NCBI GenBank assembly: GCA_001643675.2
Contig: LSRY02000034.1
Coordinates: forward strand, 248,001 to 312,000
DNA from: Monocercomonoides exilis
Taxonomy: Eukaryota > Preaxostyla > Oxymonadida > Polymastigidae
DNA: 64,000 bases
Reading direction: 5' to 3'
Each line of letters begins with the position of its first letter. Positions within the stretch are counted from its first letter, which is position 1. Of the stretch, positions 51,977-62,940 are shown piece after piece. The notes under the pieces were generated by a model. It was not told the origin of the DNA, made no database searches, and saw only the letters and a program-made list of their open reading frames with translations. Both the position numbers and the translations under genes were made by a program.

Positions 51977-53483
51977 TCATTCTTTTTTTTTTCTGAATTT
52001 TCTTTTTCCTTTTTTCTTCAAAGGCAATTCTAATTCTTCAATTTCCTTTTCTTTTTCTTCAATTTCTTCAATTTTCATCTTGTGCTTCTCATTATATTCA
52101 TCCCATTCATCAAGAAGCTTTTCTTTTGTTATTTCTTTTCCGAAAAAGTCGAAACAATGTAAATGAGTAGGAATGGAGTATTGAGAAGACTGAGGAAGTT
52201 TCATTAGCACAGAACCAGATCCATTGTTGAGGACTCCGCTGTTTGTAAAGGTTTTTTTGATCACCGATGGGATGAATGCTGTGTGAAGGACTTGTGGCAA
52301 CACATCTGCAACAGTTGTTCTTTTTGAAGATGAGGAGGTGGATGATGGAGAGCTGTAATTGTTTGATAGCTCTGACTTCAATACTGCAAATACGCCTCTG
52401 TCTAGCGGTTGAGATATGTGTGTAGTATGTGGAACGAAGATGACGAAGTCTATTTCGGCTTCCTTGAACTGTCTCCATATAGTTGGATCTGCACGCGATG
52501 AGTGCGAGTCCAGGAGAAAAAGGCAACGATGAGTTTCTATAAGAATTCGCTTTCTTCTGTCAATGATAACTGGTGAAAGAACTGTTTTGGAATTTTTTTT
52601 GAATGCTGTTTTGTCCATCCAGCCGTTTGTGTTTGGACAAATGTCAAGCGACGGCGTCAACAGTGTTGTCAGTTCTTTCGGAAAATTTGCGCTCGGCCAC
52701 AGCACGACAGACGGAAGCGAGAAACCATCAGCAGCAATTCCAGCAACGAGAGTAGCATTCGGCATCCTTTCGGCAGTCTTTTTGAACCCAGCTTGTTCAT
52801 CCTGCAGGATGAACAACAACTCCACGTGTAGAAGTTGGAATTCGAAGCGAAGATTCATCGATATTGAAAATTAATTCCTCTGGATATTTATTTTCATCGT
52901 GTAATGTTTGTAATTCGGTGTACCACGGCTTAAGGACTTTCTGACAAGATGCTGCTAGTCAGTTGATATCAACTTGCCTTGGAAGCGATGACTTCAATTC
53001 CGGATGGCGCTTAATGAATGTGTGAACCGTCTTTAGAGTTGCTGTCTTTTTTATTTTTTCTTCATTTTCTCCTTCTTCTTCACTATCATTAATTATATTT
53101 TCCATCTTAATACCAATTAATATACAATTCAAATATCAATTACAAACCAGATCGCGCGCTTTTCGAAATGTGAGGTTTGTCCCAAATCGAGATTCAATTG
53201 CAACTTCTTCAAAGAATTGCTTTTCTTTTTCACAGCTAATAATTGGTGTGTGCCCTCCTTTTGCAATAGACCCGTCGTTTTTTATAGCTTTAACAGCGTG
53301 CTCCAATGACTTCTTGCTTGTTCCACCGTATTTAACCCCGTAGACCAGCCTGAAAACATTGTCATTTACAATGTGTGCTATCCTTTCTAATCTTGAACTA
53401 TATTTTCTGTAATGCAATGTAGACATTGCTTCCTTCAGCCGCTTCTGCGCCGCTTCAGCTTTCTTTTTTACTAGCAATTTCAT
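51977..53483 (-). pseudogene. Pogo/Tigger-like DDE transposase pseudogene with one intron
   Basis: N-terminal exon 53483-53148 carries the DNA-binding part (SSRLERIAHIVNDNVFRLVYG); an intron (53106-53147, GTTTGT...TTAAG) leads to a CENP-B/Tc5-type segment (KTATLKTVHTFIKRHPEL). The DDE domain shows EELIFNIDESSLR (first Asp), FLLDSHSSRADP (second Asp) and PHTTHISQPLDRGVF, the signature of the DDE_1 family. Lesions: an in-frame TGA at 52959-52961 (after QVDIN) and a frameshift near 52800, after VVVHPA. From 52790 to 51977 the frame is clean, with a Lys/Glu-rich tail. An intact member would excise and insert DNA at TA. Terminal repeats are not clearly defined here. Confidence 0.85.
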
Positions 53484-54007
53484 ATATATATTATGGGTAA
53501 TGATCGTTAATAAATTTTTTTATTTATTAATTCTCATTGAAAAATTTTTAATTAATATTTAAATTTTTGAATGAATTAGAAATATTTACAAACCTTTGTG
53601 TAGTCCTATTTCTCATGAAAGCTCAATGGAAGGACTTGAACCTCCCCCATTTCCCCCCATGTTAACTCGGGTTTTTTTCAAAATCTAAATATAAGAATAT
53701 ATCACATTTGCATATATACCAAAAATATATTTAAAAATATCATTTGTGGGTCAGATTAATTTTTTTTTAAAAAAAAGTGCCAATAAAGAAAAAAGTGCCA
53801 ATAAAAAATAATTTGATCAACAATAAAAACATTAAATCAAAAAAGATATATTCTTGATGTGTAAGATAAAAATTGGTTTATTTTAATTATTGTTTTCATT
53901 TATGTGATTTTTTATTTTTTTTTTTAATTTTTTCTTTTTTGTTGTTGAAGTAATTCAAAGGCTTTTCCACCTCTTGATTTAACTTTGGTTCTTATTTCAA
54001 AAAACAC
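53484..54007. other. AT-rich spacer with two direct copies of AGTGCCAATAAA
   Basis: Near 53785-53815 AGTGCCAATAAA occurs twice, separated by a few A bases. On the minus strand this is a doubled TTTATTGGCACT motif pointing into the transposase pseudogene, like the doubled motif of the element at 381-1377. It may be the 5' terminal repeat of the pogo-like element. No gene. Confidence 0.35.
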
Positions 54008-54013
54008 AATAAT

Positions 54014-55531
54014 GGGCATAAACATACAAAACGCGCACCAAAAAATTTCACTAAATAATAACAAAGGAAGTTCCGTTTTATGATTCTGTTAATATTCACT
54101 TCATAACATCTTGCGAAAAGTGATGTGCGTGAAAAAAGATCAAAAAATATTTTCGCAAAAATTTTTTAAAAAAATTTTATTTATGGTTCAAATTTTGAGG
54201 AATCTTCTCCTGGTCCAGCTCCAAAAGGATCTGAATCCTCGCTTTCTGATTTTAAAAGTTCTTCTTCAGTATCCTCTTTATCTTTAATTCCTAAAATCTC
54301 ATTTATATCAGGAATTTCTTCGTTTTCATCAACTTCATCATCATCAATTTCCAATTCAAATTCATCTTCAGATTGAAAATTGATAACTTTTTCAATGAAT
54401 CCTCCGTAGCAAAGAAAACATGATCTTTTAACAATGAACGTTGCAAGCACTCCAGGAATAAACCGCTCTCTCACTCCATATAATGGAAAAAAAGATCGCA
54501 AATGTACACACATTCCTTCGATAGTGTTCGTATTGGCTTTTGTGACGGGATCAACGTAATGACGTTTGTGGCAGACGGTTTGGTGGGTGTAACCAATTTC
54601 TCCTAAGCAAGAGTGAGCTTTCCACTCATCGCTGATTATTGTTGAACCTTCTTTGATTCTGTTTTTAATAATAGGGATTGGTGTCTCTTTTTTCCGATTA
54701 GGCACAATGATCACAAATTTTTTTCCTAATTCTTCTTCACCTTATCGTTCGACAGCTCCAAATATCCACATCAATTTTTTCTGCTTTCCTAATTCAAAAA
54801 ATAGTTATATTCACAACAAAAAAATTAGTATTCATGAAAACAAAATATATATTCTATGTTAAAACCTTTTTTGTATTTCCGTCTTCTCCACGCTGCTTCA
54901 TCAATTTCTACTATTTTGTCTGCTTTTCCAATTTTCTCATTTCTGTAATTTAAGGAATATAACGCTGTCGACCTTGCAACACTTGTCCAGTACCCAATCG
55001 TCATTTGAGACACATTTAACATCATGCCAATTTGCCAATCTTTGATTTCAAGCCAAAACATCAAAAGAATCATCATCACAGTGGAAACAGGCAATTTTGA
55101 AGACTCCAAAGTTGTATTTTAAAAGCAGGAAGCACTTTTCTTGCACTTTGCGCACTTCAGGAATCTTGAATGTCCCCTTCTTTTACAGATATATTTGACT
55201 TTTTTGCAGTGTTGGCAAACTGCAAAAACCTTAGGTGAATATTGTTGTATCCATTTCCAAGATGATTATTCAGATAAAAATGTTTCATACAGCGTATGGC
55301 ATTCCTTTTTGAATGGTTTTTTCCAAGACATCTAATTTTTGATCGACAAAAATTTTGTGATCAAACCCATTTTTTTATGTGATTTTGAGAAAAAATTATA
55401 TTTTTTATTTTGTCAAGTGGATGCAAAGCGCAGACGAAGAACATAATATTCATAAACCTAGTCAGCTATTTATTGCAAAAATGATCGAAAGAATCAAAAA
55501 TATTTGGTATGCTTATTCTATGCTTATGCCC
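54014..55531 (-). mobile_element. Merlin/ISXO2-like DNA transposon, 1518 bp
   Basis: The ends GGGCATAAACATAC (54014) and, inverted, GGGCATAAGCATAG (from 55531) form 14-bp inverted repeats with two mismatches. AATAAT stands directly outside both ends (54008-54013, 55532-55537) and may be a target duplication; Merlin elements usually make 8-9 bp, so this is shorter than expected. The transposase gene fills the interior on the minus strand. Confidence 0.7.
54181..55331 (-). pseudogene. ISXO2-like (Merlin) DDE transposase interrupted by three TAA codons
   Basis: Exon 1 runs from ATG 55331 to 54866 and exon 2 from 54788 to 54181; the 77-bp intron (GTTTTA...AATTAG, phase 1) keeps frame. N-terminal zinc ribbon: CQHCKKV and CAKCKKS; then ESSKLPVSTVMMILLMFW, the DDE start IVEIDEAAW with RRRKYKKG, WIFGAVER, EGSTIISDEWKAH (second Asp) and NTNTIEGM (the family's HTN.IE-like segment carrying the final acidic residue). 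An acidic tail follows. The only lesions are TAA at 55266-55268, 55119-55121 and 54742-54744; there is no frameshift over about 358 codons. Either a young pseudogene or an element whose source read TAA as an amino acid. The host uses TAA as stop. Confidence 0.85.
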
Positions 55532-55747
55532 AATAATGAAATTTTCTGTTGAAAGAAGATCATTTCTGTAAAAAAAATTTTGGTTGGTTTAATCATTTAT
55601 TATAGCCAATCGAATCTCCTTTTTTCACCATCACACTATTATTGTTGTTATAAAAAATTTCACTTATATTTTTCTTTAACAGAGGAAATGATTTTTCCTG
55701 CAAATGAATTTGTTGATTTCGTTTTATCAAAGATTTATAAATTATAT

Positions 55748-55780
55748 GGGTTCTTCTTTTTGAAAAGTCGCAAATGTCTA
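55748..55780. repeat. Solitary copy of the terminal repeat of the 58435-58674 element
   Basis: TTCTTTTTGAAAAGTCGCAA, with the adjoining GGGT and ATGT, occurs here and, with two changes near its start, at 58435; the inverted copy is at 58643-58674. No inverted partner is found close to this copy. Confidence 0.6.
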
Positions 55781-56699
55781 ATATCAGTGAAAAATATTAC
55801 AAAACCTTATTCGATAATTTTTTGCAATAAATCCGTCAAACTTCTCCGCTTTAGACTTTGTTCTCACATCAAATACGTTTTCATATTCAAATTCGCAAAG
55901 TGATAAAGTTCGATGTATTAACTGCAAAAAATGAACAAATTAGAAACATTTTTATTAAACCTTGATATTAAACATAAGTGACTTTTCTAAAAAAAAACCT
56001 ATATCATGAACATCACTTAAAAATAATTTTGCAGCAAATAGTCCATTCTCTCAAAATGCAATCTAGCCCAAAATTTTGTGAAAATAACTTTTTCTCTTTT
56101 AAATTGAAAATTGTTATGTGCATTAATTATTGTCCAATGTGAAAGTTACATTTTTGAACCTTTATATTTTTTTCTGAAAATTTATAAAATTTAAATAAAT
56201 TTCTTTACCCATGAAAATAAAAGATATTTTCATTTTGAATGCAAAAATTCTTATTTTAAATAGTTATTGGCATTGTTAACAAAAGTTTATTCGAAAATTG
56301 AAACGAAAAATTTATTATAGCAAACAATTTAAGTGCAATATTTATTATTTTTGTTATCAAACAATAGGTGCAATACTAATAGGCGAAATTACCCACTATT
56401 GAAAATGTGAAAAAAGTGAAAAGAAATATTTTCAATAAATTATATCATGTCTTTTTATTGAAGAAATGCGATAAATGAAAAGCTTGAGTGATTGTCGAAT
56501 TTTTTGAATCGAAAAAAGACTTCAACACTTGTCAAATGTTTTATCAATATAAACTAATTATGGATTTCTTTGAATTGTTTTTAAAAACGAGCAAATCGAA
56601 AACAACAACTTAGTATGTTCTGTGCTTTAACTTGTCGCATTCTGTTTCATCGATATTTTTTATTTCATCTGAAAAAAGAAAAAAAAGTTAATTGAAAAA
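55781..56699. other. AT-rich stretch without genes
   Basis: No frame of credible composition, only homopolymer-rich sequence. Confidence 0.4.
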
Positions 56700-57060
56700 A
56701 AAATTAAAAATTCAAACTTCCATTTGTTCATAAATATTATTGACAGCCAAGGTATCCAAAAACATGTTGCAAGAACTGTTTTCTTGTCTTTTGCTTCCCA
56801 AAGAATCCATTCTCAGTCAAATTTCGGAATATCAAACTGCATGCGGAGGAAAACTTTTGCAAAACAAGGACAAGAGACATTCCATGCGGTTTGTGTGAGT
56901 GTTTGTGTCTTTTTTTTTATAGATGTCTTTTTGTAGTTGTCAATTCAATGTCTGAAACCTCGATTTCACATTCCGTTGTTGGCCCGCCAGCTGTCGCTGT
57001 GGATGATTGAGCCTGGTGCAATGTTTCTTCTCACTGATGGATGAAAAGAATCCTTTTTAA
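56700..57060 (-). pseudogene. Decayed ISXO2-like transposase fragment
   Basis: On the minus strand, NIAPGSIIHSDSWRANNGM (about 57029-56973) matches the second-Asp region of ISXO2-like transposases, and in another frame THTNRMECLLSLFCKSFPPH (about 56899-56840) matches the HTN.IE segment and following helix. Between and after them are several stops (TGA after NNGM, TGA after GFRH) and at least one frameshift. The zinc ribbon and first Asp are not visible upstream. This is a different and older copy than the one at 54181-55331. Confidence 0.7.
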
Positions 57061-57532
57061 TGTTAGAAACCATTTCCATAAACATTTTTCTTTTTCTTTT
57101 TCCAGTTTCAAACAAATCTGTTCCATTAAAAACACATTGCTGAAATTAATTCTTTCTTTTTTTATATTATCTTCGATACAATAACGATTCATCTATTTGA
57201 ACTATTCTATTAACTACTTCAATTCATCTATTTATGATTTGCATTTTCCGAAAGACTACGCTCCTGAAAGTTGGAATAAATATTGCAAACAGTGTTTTTG
57301 TTAATATTTGTGAGCATAGTCGTTTGTTTTGCAGTTCAGCGTATCCAGAATAATAGTGATTGTTTCACAGATTGATGGGATTTAATACAAATGTTACTTA
57401 AACTGAACTTTTCCTGCAACAAACAAAATGGTGCTGGCAGCTGTGGCGAAATCTATTATCTGCATCTTTTTGGAATTCAAGCATCCTTTTGCATTTGCTT
57501 CAGAAAATCCTCTTCTTGACTCTTTTTCTTTC

Positions 57533-57566
<34 letters not shown>

Positions 57567-57591
57567 AAAAAAAAAAAAAAAAAAAAAAAAA
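57533..57591. repeat. (CA)n and poly(A) microsatellite
   Basis: A CA dinucleotide run with a single G interruption is followed directly by a run of about 27 A. This could be the polyadenylated end of a retrotransposed copy, but nothing upstream identifies one. Confidence 0.9.
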
Positions 57592-57660
57592 AGGAAAAGA
57601 AAAGATAAAGATAAACACAATTGTTTATCTTCATTGGAATGTCTTTGACTCAATGTGAAT

Positions 57661-58430
57661 AATCATTTTTCATGATTATTAATATCCGTTATACATAATG
57701 AGTCATGTCTTCTCGTATGGATTGTACATATATAATGGTCATTTGAATTGAATTTTGGATTTGTTTCAACAACATTTATTTCCTTTCAAGACTCAACTAA
57801 AAAAAAAACACAAAATAATTTTGTCCAAGAATTATAAATTCAAACAGTTCATGGAATTGTATTTAAACGAAATGTTTGAACATCTGATGATTTTTTAAGA
57901 ATAAAATTTTTCATTGAAGATTTAAAAGCGTAAAATCCTTCTTTTGAATTTCGATTAGAAATTTTGCTAATAAAGGTGATAACATTTATCATATTAGTTA
58001 AAAAAACAAAAAAGAAAATTTTTGTCAACAGCGAGAATATTGAAGAAGATATATTAATTGATAATTGATTTCTTGAATATAGAAGATAATTATTGAAATC
58101 ATATTTTTTCTAACAAACGTTCATGTTTGACAATTTTGTTATGAATTCTAATTATTGAATACAAAAAGGTTAAATATCAATTCAATGACACCATTTCAAT
58201 TTTTTCATTTGAAACAAAACCTTATATAATTGTTAAGCATTTATTATTTTTAAAGAATAATTATTTTTTGAAGTCACAAAAGAAAACATTTCAAATAGAA
58301 AAAAAGTTTTTAATTTTGATCATTTTTTTGTTCACATTCACGAAACATCACTTCAATGGAAATCATTATTTGATGATGCTGTTGTACATATTCTTGCATA
58401 TGAAAATTAGTAATAACAGAAATATAATCA
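57661..58430. other. AT-rich stretch without genes
   Basis: No supportable frame or repeat pair. Confidence 0.4.
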
Positions 58431-58434
58431 AGAT

Positions 58435-58674
58435 GGGTAATTCTTTTTGAAAAGTCGCAAATGTTTTATTTTCGAATACATTAAAAATTTCATATTTTGC
58501 TCATATTTCTGTTTACCCAAACGAATCTATTTCAGAATGAATGAAACAGCATTATCCAGAAATAGCTTCCATATTGGTGAAGTTTGATGTTCTCTTTCTA
58601 ATAATTTTAAAAAATATGAAATTTTTGATTTATATGAAAATTAAACATTTGCGACTTTTCAAAAAGAATTACCC
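58435..58674. mobile_element. 240-bp foldback (MITE-like) element
   Basis: GGGTAATTCTTTTTGAAAAG at 58435 and its inverted copy ending at 58674 extend to a perfect inverted repeat of about 32 bp through GTCGCAAATGTTT. AT flanks both ends. The interior has no coding capacity. A related end lies at 55748. Confidence 0.8.
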
Positions 58675-59449
58675 ATATTGAAAATTTTATCTTAAAAACT
58701 TCCTTTTATTTTGGTTTCAAATCCAGTCAAAATAGGATATGGGCGATTTTTTTTGATATCATAAAAAAAGATCAAAAATCGAAAAAATAAAATTTATAAC
58801 GGTATTTATTGATCATAGGGAAAAATTGATTTTTTGCAAGTATTTAACTTTTATTTCTGTTATAAATATTTGTTATATTTTCATATGCAAAAACCACACC
58901 TCTTTTATGTTTAGAGAGAAAATGGGAAATTTCAGATCAAGTTTTTTTTAAAATTTTAAAAAACGAATAAATAAAACTTCAAAATGAAAAAGTTAAGTTT
59001 CTCAACTTTCCAAACAGTACTAATAATTGGAAAATAAAAATGAAAAGATATTGGAAAAGTCAAAAATATGTATAAATTTTTTCTTTTTTATTTTTTATTA
59101 TTTTTTTTGATATTCAAAAAAAGAGAACAGTTCGTTATCTATTATTAATTATGTTTCAACATAACAAATTATCCGTTCCAGTCTAGTGATTCAGTAACTG
59201 GATGGAATTGTGGAAAAGTAAATATTGCTAAGAACAACAGTTGATTCAAATTCTTCTATTTCTCTCTCTTCTCCTGATCTTATCACTTATTGACTTCTCT
59301 CTCCATCCTCTTTGTTCTTCGTCCAAAATTTTCCATTATTGTTTCTTTGAAATTCTCATTCAACATACGCCCTCTATCGCTCCTTTATATACAATGGAAT
59401 TCATTCCATTCATCCTTCGTTTCTTCTTCTCTCTTCTTTCATTTCTTCA
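58675..59449. other. AT-rich stretch without supportable genes
   Basis: The right part, from about 59240, becomes Ser/Leu/Phe-rich on the plus strand and may belong to the decayed Pmp-like gene that follows, but stops are frequent. Confidence 0.35.
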
Positions 59450-60106
59450 TTAATTGCCAACTCCCCTGCCCCCTCCCTCTCCCTCACCAACTGCACAATC
59501 GCCAACATCGACTCAGCTCCACAACGCCAACAGATTCCCACCAATGGCGGGTGCATCTCATTCGCCTCATCTGTCTCTGCCAACACATTTTCTGTGAGTG
59601 ACACCACCTTCTCCACCTGCTCTGTGAGCGAAGATACAAGTTCTGGAGGAAGAGGAGGTGCTCTCATGATCGAGTTCAAGGATGATTCAGAAGTGTCATC
59701 CACAACCTTTTCCATCACCAATATCGTGTTTTCAGCCAACAAACCCAGCGTCGGAAGAGATATGTATTTTGTGTGTGAATCCCTTGTCGCTTCTGTGAAG
59801 GAACCCTTGTTCGCCTTCATGGGAAACATCACTCAGAAAGACAACTCTGTTGTTGGACATGATAGAAGCAATTGGAACTTCGATTAATAAATCTTTATCA
59901 ACGGGTATGCAGCTAACAATGAATATGTGAATGGTCATCTTTGCATCAAAGCAATGTATTGCGAGTTGGAAAAGACTCCCTACAAGAGTGCGCACAATGC
60001 GATGGGTTTTCTGAAGAAGGTGCAATAGAATGTTGCGCAGATAAAGACAAAGAAGACAAGGAAGCTGAAGGTGAAGAGGAAGATGCAGTTGAAGCAACAG
60101 AATAGT
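59450..60106 (+). pseudogene. Decayed Pmp-like surface protein gene
   Basis: The frame reads NCTIANIDSAPQRQQIP, NGGCISFASSVSANTFSV, FSTCSVSEDTSSGGRGGALM, IVFSANKPSVGRDMYFVCE and VVGHDRSNWNFD. These are the recurring elements of oxymonad Pmp-like proteins: a GG[C/A] beta-helix turn, GRGG, F..N....GRD, then a Cys and a (R/H)D near the end. Two adjacent TAA codons (59885-59890) interrupt it, the homologous reading continues in frame (INGYAANNEYVNGHLC), then a frameshift near 60008 leads to EEGAIECCADKDKE and a stop. No signal peptide, membrane helix or intact C-end is left. Such proteins are thought to be surface adhesins. Confidence 0.65.
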
Positions 60107-62940
60107 TTTTGTGTGTATAATACGAAAAGATATTATGAAAGTTGATTCATGCTATTTCTTATCTTTGAAACTCTTTCTTTCTCTCTCAATTTCTCCTCCT
60201 TCATCTTCTTCTTCTCTTTTGGAGAGCTCTTTATCCAGCAAAAGAAGAAATTTGCAGAAAGCGTTGAAAGTGGAAGGAGGTCGAGAAGGAGGAAAGAGAA
60301 GAAGAAGGATTAGAATAAGAGAATGAGGAGGAAGAGATGAGAATGATGCTACTTCCAATACCCACCTGATGCTAACAGCATCATCATCAGAGTACGATAC
60401 AATTAAGGGGGACTGGGAAATGAACGACGCAAAAGAAAAGGAAGAAGAAGAAGAAGGTATTGATGATGAAGAGAAGATATCTAAAGTGGACTCTGAAAAG
60501 AGAAAGCCAGCGTGTGTGGAAAGGAGGCAGTCATCGGCATCACCGAAATATCTGTTGAAGCAAATGGTGCGGTGGAGATGGCACATTGTTCAGTCTTTTT
60601 TTTCTGTTCTGTTTCCAATGGCAGCAGAAACTCTGAGAAGCTATCCTGGAAGAGATCCGCAGTCCATGCTTCGCGATCGAAACTGATAAAAAAAAGTGAT
60701 TAAATGAGAGATGATTCATATGAAAGAATATTATTAGATTGAATTAATTGAAATAAAATATTGAAAAAAATTAATTTGCAAACAAGAAATGGAATAAAAG
60801 CAAAAAATAACAAATGATAGAATAATACAGAAAACCTTATAAAATGAGGAATTGTGCCTTCATTGTTTCTCACACAGAGTTTTATGGAGATTGTTTGTGT
60901 AGGTCACAACAGAGTGGAAAGATTTGGCGTCTCTATGATTATTATGCAGAGGCAGTTCAGACAGGCATTTCGATGCAGGTTGTCAATGCATACACTCACA
61001 AAATGACCAATGCGATCAACTAACAAATCCCTGTCAAGAATGTCTGTTCACAAGAAAAAGAGAAAAATAAAAGCAAATAGTTCAAAATTTTCAAAAGAAT
61101 ATGAAATTAAAAATAAAAATAAGCAATTTATTATAAATTGATAATATTTCTTTGTTAAATAAAAAGAAAATAAACACAAACATTTATTCCAATCTTCTCC
61201 ATCACCAACATTGATCCGTTTGAAATTCTGTTTTTTCTCTCGTCGAGCTCAGAACATCCGCAGCCTTTGGCTCTCATCTCTTTCCTAAAATCTTTCTTCT
61301 TTGAAAATCTAGTCAATCTTGTATGTTAATAGCTAATTTCCCCCAAAGATAGACATTTTCATTTACAAGTCTCATAAAGCTTGCTGCACTGGGCGCGTCC
61401 AACTTCGCCTCTTCGACTGTTTCCTTGTTCTGTGACGTGAACTAAGTCTGCTTTTCATTCGCAATCCTCTTTGGCTATATGATAAACTTCTACGCCTGTG
61501 TTTCTACCCTGCTCGAATCAGACAACAAAAAATCCAACTCAGACTGGTAGATTCCACTGAAGCTTCCATTTCCCCTCTTCTCTGCTGCTTCCACCACATT
61601 CTTCTCTATCTGGTCCGTGTTATCGCAAAATTCCAACCACACGAAGCTTCCATACTCTCTTCCATTGCGCCTGTCCATGCAGCGCAGAAAGCGGCACTTT
61701 CAAGAGATCTTTGCAATGGTGCCTGTGAATAAGATGAGCGGGTCATTCGCCTCAAATTTCTCATCCGTTACCGACGACCGGCCATTCCAAATCGAGTTCT
61801 CATTCTGTTCATAGAACAGATTCATTTTCACATCCTACACCACACACGAAACAAACAGTGAGCATTCGATGTTAACCTGAGGAATCTCAGGAGCCCACTC
61901 CTTCTACTGCTTCTTCCGAAATAAATCTATCGCGAACTGAGGGTCAGACGAAGGCCTCGGTGATGGAGCGCACAGAAAGCTGTCGCGAAAAGCACACAAA
62001 GTATTCTGTACATGTTGCGAGTATTGGATGACGTTAATCTCCTCCATTTCTGAGTCTGCTCCGTCACTCCCATCAAACCTCCTTTGCGCCACAAGCACTG
62101 TCAGCGCACCTTCCTCTCCTTCTCTTCCCGGATTATCGACCCTTTGCCTCTCTTTCTTCTTCTTCTTCAGCAGCAATTGTAATTAGCAGATATTGTCAAT
62201 TTCGGATTTTTTGTTCTCAAAAATTGAACCAACTTCAGCTAAATATGTTTTGTGACTGGACCAGGAGGAAGATCCATATGTTTCATCTGCATTTGCTGCT
62301 TTTTTTTACAACTTCCATCGCTAACAAGCTTGGTCCCATTCTGCTCGTGCTGTCCTATGAAGATAACAATCCACCAGAAATCAAAGCATTTTATATTCCT
62401 TCACCTCCTTCGTCTCTCTCTCTTCTGCTTGAAAGAAAGCCATCATCCATTTTTCCTAAATCTCCCGCTTCGCCTCCACAGTCAGCTCATTCTCTGGGAA
62501 TCTTTTCATTCATCTTCCGCTTGTCTTTCTCCTTAGTGGATGTCTTCTCAAACATTCGAGTTAGTTCGTTGTGAAAATTCTCCGGAGCTGCAACATGCTT
62601 TGCATTCTCTTCTTCTTCTTCTTTTCTTCTTCTTCTTCCTTCCTTTCTGTTATTACCTTTTCCATCATTTTCTTTTCGTGAAGGCATTGGAGGAAGGTTT
62701 GTTTTCATCAAAAAACCAGAAATTTGGAAGAGGAAGAAGAAGAAGAAGACAGAAGAAGAAGAAGAATGGAAGACGAAGACGAAGAGGAAGAAGAAGAAGT
62801 GAAAGAAGACTTTTTATCATTTTCTTTAAGAAGTTTGTTGGTAATTTTGATTATATCGAAAAGAAGAAGAAAGAAAAGGAGAAGATAAAGATTGCGGAAA
62901 ACAGCGGACGAACGGAATGATGTGAAAAGGTTGCTTAATC
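60107..62940. other. Region of scattered, possibly coding debris
   Basis: Small plus-strand frames (60369-60686; 61617-61814; 62224-62574) and a minus-strand one (61904-62176) show moderate complexity, for example DRPFQIEFSFCS and SIANKLGPILLVLSYEDNN. They may be further remains of Pmp-like genes, but stops break every attempt to join them. No introns or domains can be defined. Confidence 0.3.

Noticed and set aside
53620-53650. tRNA gene or tRNA-derived SINE on the minus strand
   Set aside because: GGTTCAAGTCC resembles a B box with a plausible T arm, but the acceptor strands do not pair and no A box or anticodon arm is found.
54742-55268. Genome-wide alternative code with TAA/TAG as Gln (as in Streblomastix)
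   Set aside because: Conserved C-termini end at TAA (copies A and C), TAG (DYRK-like and RRM genes) and TGA (MLH1, ACSL), and long Gln-rich genes contain no in-frame TAA or TAG. Only the Merlin element would fit.
57394-57658. Frames across the CA/poly(A) repeat
   Set aside because: They consist largely of the microsatellite translated (His-Thr or Phe runs).
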